Position numbers and translations under genes: made by a program
In this document: positions 32,407 through 35,109 of the stretch, piece after piece
Position numbering within the stretch: the first letter of the stretch is position 1
Layout: each line of letters begins with the position of its first letter
The notes under the pieces: generated by a model
Seen by the model: only the letters and a program-made list of their open reading frames with translations
Databases searched by the model: none
What the model was told of the DNA's origin: nothing
Origin: Cellulomonas sp. ACRRI
GTDB taxonomy: Bacteria > Actinomycetota > Actinomycetes > Actinomycetales > Cellulomonadaceae
Assembly (NCBI RefSeq): GCF_022346185.1
Contig: NZ_JAKRMS010000029.1
Coordinates: forward strand, 1-35,109
Direction of reading: 5' to 3'
Length of the DNA: 35,109 nt

Positions 32407-33861
32407 TCAGGTCAGCAGGATCAGCTCGTCGCGGTTCCGCAGCACCAGGTGCCCGCCGACCGCCGTCACCGAGCGCACCCCCTGCTCGATCGGCAGCACC
32501 CACTCGAGCCCGCCGTCGGCCAGCCGCCGCGCCTCCATCGTCGGCGTGCCGGTCCCCGACCGCCCCGCCCCCAGCACGAGCGTGCCGTCGGTCAGCGGGG
32601 CCCACCACATGAGCACCCGCGACGGCGACTCCCACTCGACGGTGCCCGTGCGCGCGGCCACCACCTGGTAGCCGTCGACGCCGAGCAGCAGCAGGTGCCC
32701 CCCGGCCTGGAGCCGCACCGCGCGGTACGTGTCGTGCCGCCACAGCTCGGTGCCGCCCGGGAGCGACCGGGCGCTCAGCGTCCCGCCCTCGTCCATCACG
32801 AGCACGTCGGGCGGGTCGCCGTCGGAGGCCGTGACGGCCGGGAACAGCGCGCGCGACGTGAACAGCGCCCGACCGGTGCGGTCCCGCACCACGCCGCCGT
32901 CCCCGCTCGACCAGGTCCCGAAGACGTCCCGGGACAGCGACCCGACGACGAACGAGCCGCGCGGCGACGCGGTGAGCTCCTCGCCGTCGGTGGCGTCGAG
33001 CACCGTGGCCGACCAGCCCTGCAGCAGCACGAACGCGTCGTTCACCCGCAGCTCGGACCCGCTGACGATCCCCTCGCGCAGCCGCAGCGGGCTGGCACCC
33101 CGGTACCACCAGAGCCGGTGTCCGTCGGCGCCCGCGTACCGGCCGACCCGCGCGTGGCCGTCCGCGCCGACCCGCAGCACGACGAGGTCGTCGCCGATCC
33201 GCTCCACCGCCGCGAGCCGGCCCGCCACCGTCCACCGGCCGAGCACGTCCCCCGTGGTCGCGTCGAGCGCCGAGACCTGCGCCCACCGCTCGTCGGGCGC
33301 CGGGAACGGCACCGTCCCGAGCCCCCCGCCGCCGGGGACCACCGGTGGCTCGACGACGCAGAGGACCACCGGACCCACGTCCGAGCCCGCGTGCGGGCAA
33401 CCCGTCAGCGGACGGGTGCCCGCCACCGGGCCGAGGTCACGGGTCCAGAGCCGCTCGCCGGAGTCCTCGTCGTAGGCCGCCACCGCGAACCGGCGGTCCC
33501 GCACGCCCGACACGACCAGGGCGCCGGACGCGGCCAGCACGTCGGCGGACCGGGCGACCGGGACGCGCCACCGCGCCCACGGCGGGCCGTCCAGCGGGGC
33601 GAGCATCCCCGGCGCCACCACCACGGGGGCGTCGGGCGCCGCCGCGCGGCCGACCAGGGCGCCGGCCACGACCAGACCGAGCACGACGACCAGCGCGACC
33701 CACCGGCGCCGGTGCGCGGGCCGGGGCGGGCGGGCGGCGGGCGGGTCCTCCGGAGGGGCCGGCGGCAGCCAGGTCCTCGGGCGTCCGGGCGCGCGGGGGC
33801 GGTCAGTGACGTCGACCAGCTCGACGTCCTGCATCGTCGCAGCAGACCGAAGCCGGCCCAT
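32407..33861 (-). CDS. Membrane-anchored PQQ-like beta-propeller protein
   Basis: 484 residues. A Pro/Arg-rich cytoplasmic N-terminus (about 1-52) is followed by one membrane helix (WVALVVVLGLVVAGALVGRA) and a large extracytoplasmic domain. That domain has repeated blade-like units of the PQQ/quinoprotein type: [85 protein letters not shown]. Such proteins bind partners rather than catalyse; no enzymatic residues are evident and no specific function can be named. ATG 33861 lies 5 nt after TACAGT (33872-33867), so it too may be leaderless; ATG 33834 is an in-frame alternative. Divergent from the DUF222 gene. Confidence 0.7.
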   Translation of the reverse strand: MGRLRSAATMQDVELVDVTDRPRAPGRPRTWLPPAPPEDPPAARPPRPAHRRRWVALVVVLGLVVAGALVGRAAAPDAPVVVAPGMLAPLDGPPWARWRVPVARSADVLAASGALVVSGVRDRRFAVAAYDEDSGERLWTRDLGPVAGTRPLTGCPHAGSDVGPVVLCVVEPPVVPGGGGLGTVPFPAPDERWAQVSALDATTGDVLGRWTVAGRLAAVERIGDDLVVLRVGADGHARVGRYAGADGHRLWWYRGASPLRLREGIVSGSELRVNDAFVLLQGWSATVLDATDGEELTASPRGSFVVGSLSRDVFGTWSSGDGGVVRDRTGRALFTSRALFPAVTASDGDPPDVLVMDEGGTLSARSLPGGTELWRHDTYRAVRLQAGGHLLLLGVDGYQVVAARTGTVEWESPSRVLMWWAPLTDGTLVLGAGRSGTGTPTMEARRLADGGLEWVLPIEQGVRSVTAVGGHLVLRNRDELILLT

Positions 33862-33975
33862 GCGCCACTGTAGGCCCCGGTGCGCGAGGCGTCAGCGCGA
33901 GGTGCCGGACGCGGGGCGTCGAGCGGGAGCCGACCGAGCCCGTGGGGGCGGCCGCGTGCCGCGGGGCGGCCGACC

Positions 33976-34036
33976 GGTGGGTCCGCCGCTGGGTCCGTCA
34001 GTCGGGTCCGCCGGTGGGTCCGCTGGTGGGTCCGCC
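33976..34036. repeat. Imperfect 12-bp minisatellite, about five units
   Basis: Units close to GGTGGGTCCGCC start at 33976, 33988, 34001, 34013 and 34025, with 0-3 changes each and one extra base after the second. They lie in the 247-bp divergent gap between the propeller and DUF222 genes. Apart from the two -10 boxes I see nothing else in that gap. Confidence 0.75.
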
Positions 34037-34096
34037 GGTGGCAGCGGCGGCGGGTGACCACGGCGCTCGGTCCGGGGTCGTGTCAGTGGTGGCCGG

Positions 34097-34109
34097 TAGC
34101 GTTCTCGCA
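34097..34109 (+). promoter_or_regulatory. Leaderless promoter -10 of the DUF222 gene
   Basis: TAGCGT (34097-34102), 6 nt, ATG 34109. No Shine-Dalgarno. Confidence 0.5.
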
Positions 34110-35109
34110 TGGCTGACCTGCAGGAACACCCCGGAGGCGACGTGGTCGCCGGCCCGGTGCTGCCGGTCTACGCCGCCGACGGGACGTGCCTGACCGACTA
34201 CGGCCCGGACCCGGTGGTGGCGTTCGGCGGGTCGCCCAGGACGGGCGAGCAACGGCAGGTCGAGGCGATCGCCGCGTGCCCGCCGGGGCCGGTGCTGGAT
34301 GCCTGGTTGCGGGGGCTCGACCTGACGGTGCTGGCCCCGGCGATCCTCGTGGAGGTGGTCGCGGCGCGGGCGCGGATGGAGGCCCACCAGCACGCCGCGA
34401 TGCTCGACGCCGTCGCCGAACTCGCGAACCGGCCCGAGATGAGCCCCCAGTGGTCACCCCTCGCTGGTGCCCCGCCGACGCAGGGGTGCGTGGCCGGTGA
34501 TGAGTTGGCGATGCGGTTGGGCTGGTCGCTGATGACGGCGAACAAGGCGGTGCACCGGGCACTGACCCTCGACGGGATGCTCGCCGCCACCCGCCAGGCG
34601 CTGGAGGTCGGGCACATCGACGCCGGCAAGGCCGAGGTCCTGGCGAGCGGGCTGATCGACCTGCCCTACGAGGCCGCGCACGCCGTGGAGGACGCGGTCC
34701 TGCCCGACGCCGCCCAGTGCTCCCGCCGGCAGCTCGAGCAACGCGTCGCCCGCGAGGTCCGGATCGCCGACCCCCAAGGGGAGGCCGGCCGCAACACCCG
34801 CGCCCGGTACACCCGCCGCGTCACCCGGCCCCGGCGACGCCCGCACGGAATGGCCGCGATGTGGGTGGTCCTGGCCGCCGAGGACGCCACCCGGGTCGAC
34901 GGGGTCCTGCACCACACCGCCCGCACCGCCAAAGCCCTGGGCGACCCCCGCACCCTGGACCAGCTCCGCGCCGACGGACTCCGCGACCTCGTCGTGGGCG
35001 ACGTCCCCGAGTCCGACGGGCCGGCGTTCGAGGTCCACCTCGACCCACCCCCACCGGTCCCCACCCAGCGCCGGGCGTCGCGCCGCTGGCCGGAGACCAC
35101 CACCCGCGG
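34109..35109 (+). CDS. DUF222 (HNH endonuclease-associated, 13E12-like) protein, partial
   Basis: An open frame runs from ATG 34109 to the window edge (333 codons seen). Family features of DUF222 are visible: the helical region LTVLAPAILVEVVAARARME, the segment ALEVGHIDAGKAEVLASGL typical of the repeat, the block CSRRQLEQRVAREVRIADP, and LDQLRADGLRDLVVGD near the end. In most actinobacterial members an HNH nuclease domain follows in the missing C-terminal part, so an endonuclease is possible but not shown. Such genes are often multi-copy and associated with mobile or variable regions. The start is supported by the leaderless -10 site. Confidence 0.85.
   Translation, partial: MADLQEHPGGDVVAGPVLPVYAADGTCLTDYGPDPVVAFGGSPRTGEQRQVEAIAACPPGPVLDAWLRGLDLTVLAPAILVEVVAARARMEAHQHAAMLDAVAELANRPEMSPQWSPLAGAPPTQGCVAGDELAMRLGWSLMTANKAVHRALTLDGMLAATRQALEVGHIDAGKAEVLASGLIDLPYEAAHAVEDAVLPDAAQCSRRQLEQRVAREVRIADPQGEAGRNTRARYTRRVTRPRRRPHGMAAMWVVLAAEDATRVDGVLHHTARTAKALGDPRTLDQLRADGLRDLVVGDVPESDGPAFEVHLDPPPPVPTQRRASRRWPETTTR

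Overview
The window looks like chromosome from a very high-GC actinobacterium, probably Cellulomonas or a close relative. The reasons are the strong G/C bias at third codon positions, the many GTG starts, the SigE-type sigma factor, PadR, DUF222 and YibE/F families, and the uppS-recO-leuA and glyS-dusB-dgt neighbourhoods. The genus is an inference from gene content. No tRNA, rRNA, CRISPR array or insertion sequence was recognised.

Layout, left to right. 1-825 (minus): an ECF sigma factor overlapping a truncated membrane protein. 861-2132 (minus): dgt. 2216-2862 (plus): a FitAB/VapBC-type toxin-antitoxin pair. 2872-12587: a maltose/maltodextrin locus made of malE-malF-malG-GH13 amylase (minus), divergent from lacI-alpha-glucosidase-pfkB kinase (plus). 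No transport ATPase is encoded, so one must come from elsewhere. 12631-13824 (minus): dusB. 13953-17940: two YibE/F membrane proteins in opposite orientations around a padR-HAAS membrane protein pair. 17944-19329 (minus): glyS, immediately upstream of the second YibE/F gene. 19499-22154 (plus): znuACB zinc importer with a candidate Zur box. 22171-25283 (minus): a beta-glucoside PTS operon (EIIBCA, then a LicT/BglG antiterminator) preceded by a RAT/terminator leader. 25385-26038 (plus): a DedA-like membrane protein. 26076-28496 (minus): a class A penicillin-binding protein with a PASTA domain. 28622-32361 (minus): uppS, recO, and leuA with a leucine-rich leader peptide. 32407-33861 (minus): an anchored beta-propeller protein. 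34109 to the end (plus): a DUF222 protein cut by the window edge.

The minus-strand housekeeping genes (leuA, recO, uppS, glyS, dusB, dgt) look like a conserved actinobacterial backbone into which carbohydrate, zinc, envelope and toxin-antitoxin cassettes have been placed.

Three regulatory themes stand out. First, at least ten genes have a -10-like hexamer ending only 5-7 nt before the start codon, which is the arrangement of leaderless transcripts. Second, two operons are controlled by RNA leaders: leuA by a leader peptide whose leucine codons can pair with the leuA ribosome binding site, and the bgl operon by a RAT/terminator switch with a duplicated arm. Third, long perfect inverted repeats without a U-tract sit between co-directional genes. 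The second YibE/F gene appears to start at a CTG three bases after the glyS stop, and His-rich segments recur in the YibE/F and Znu proteins.
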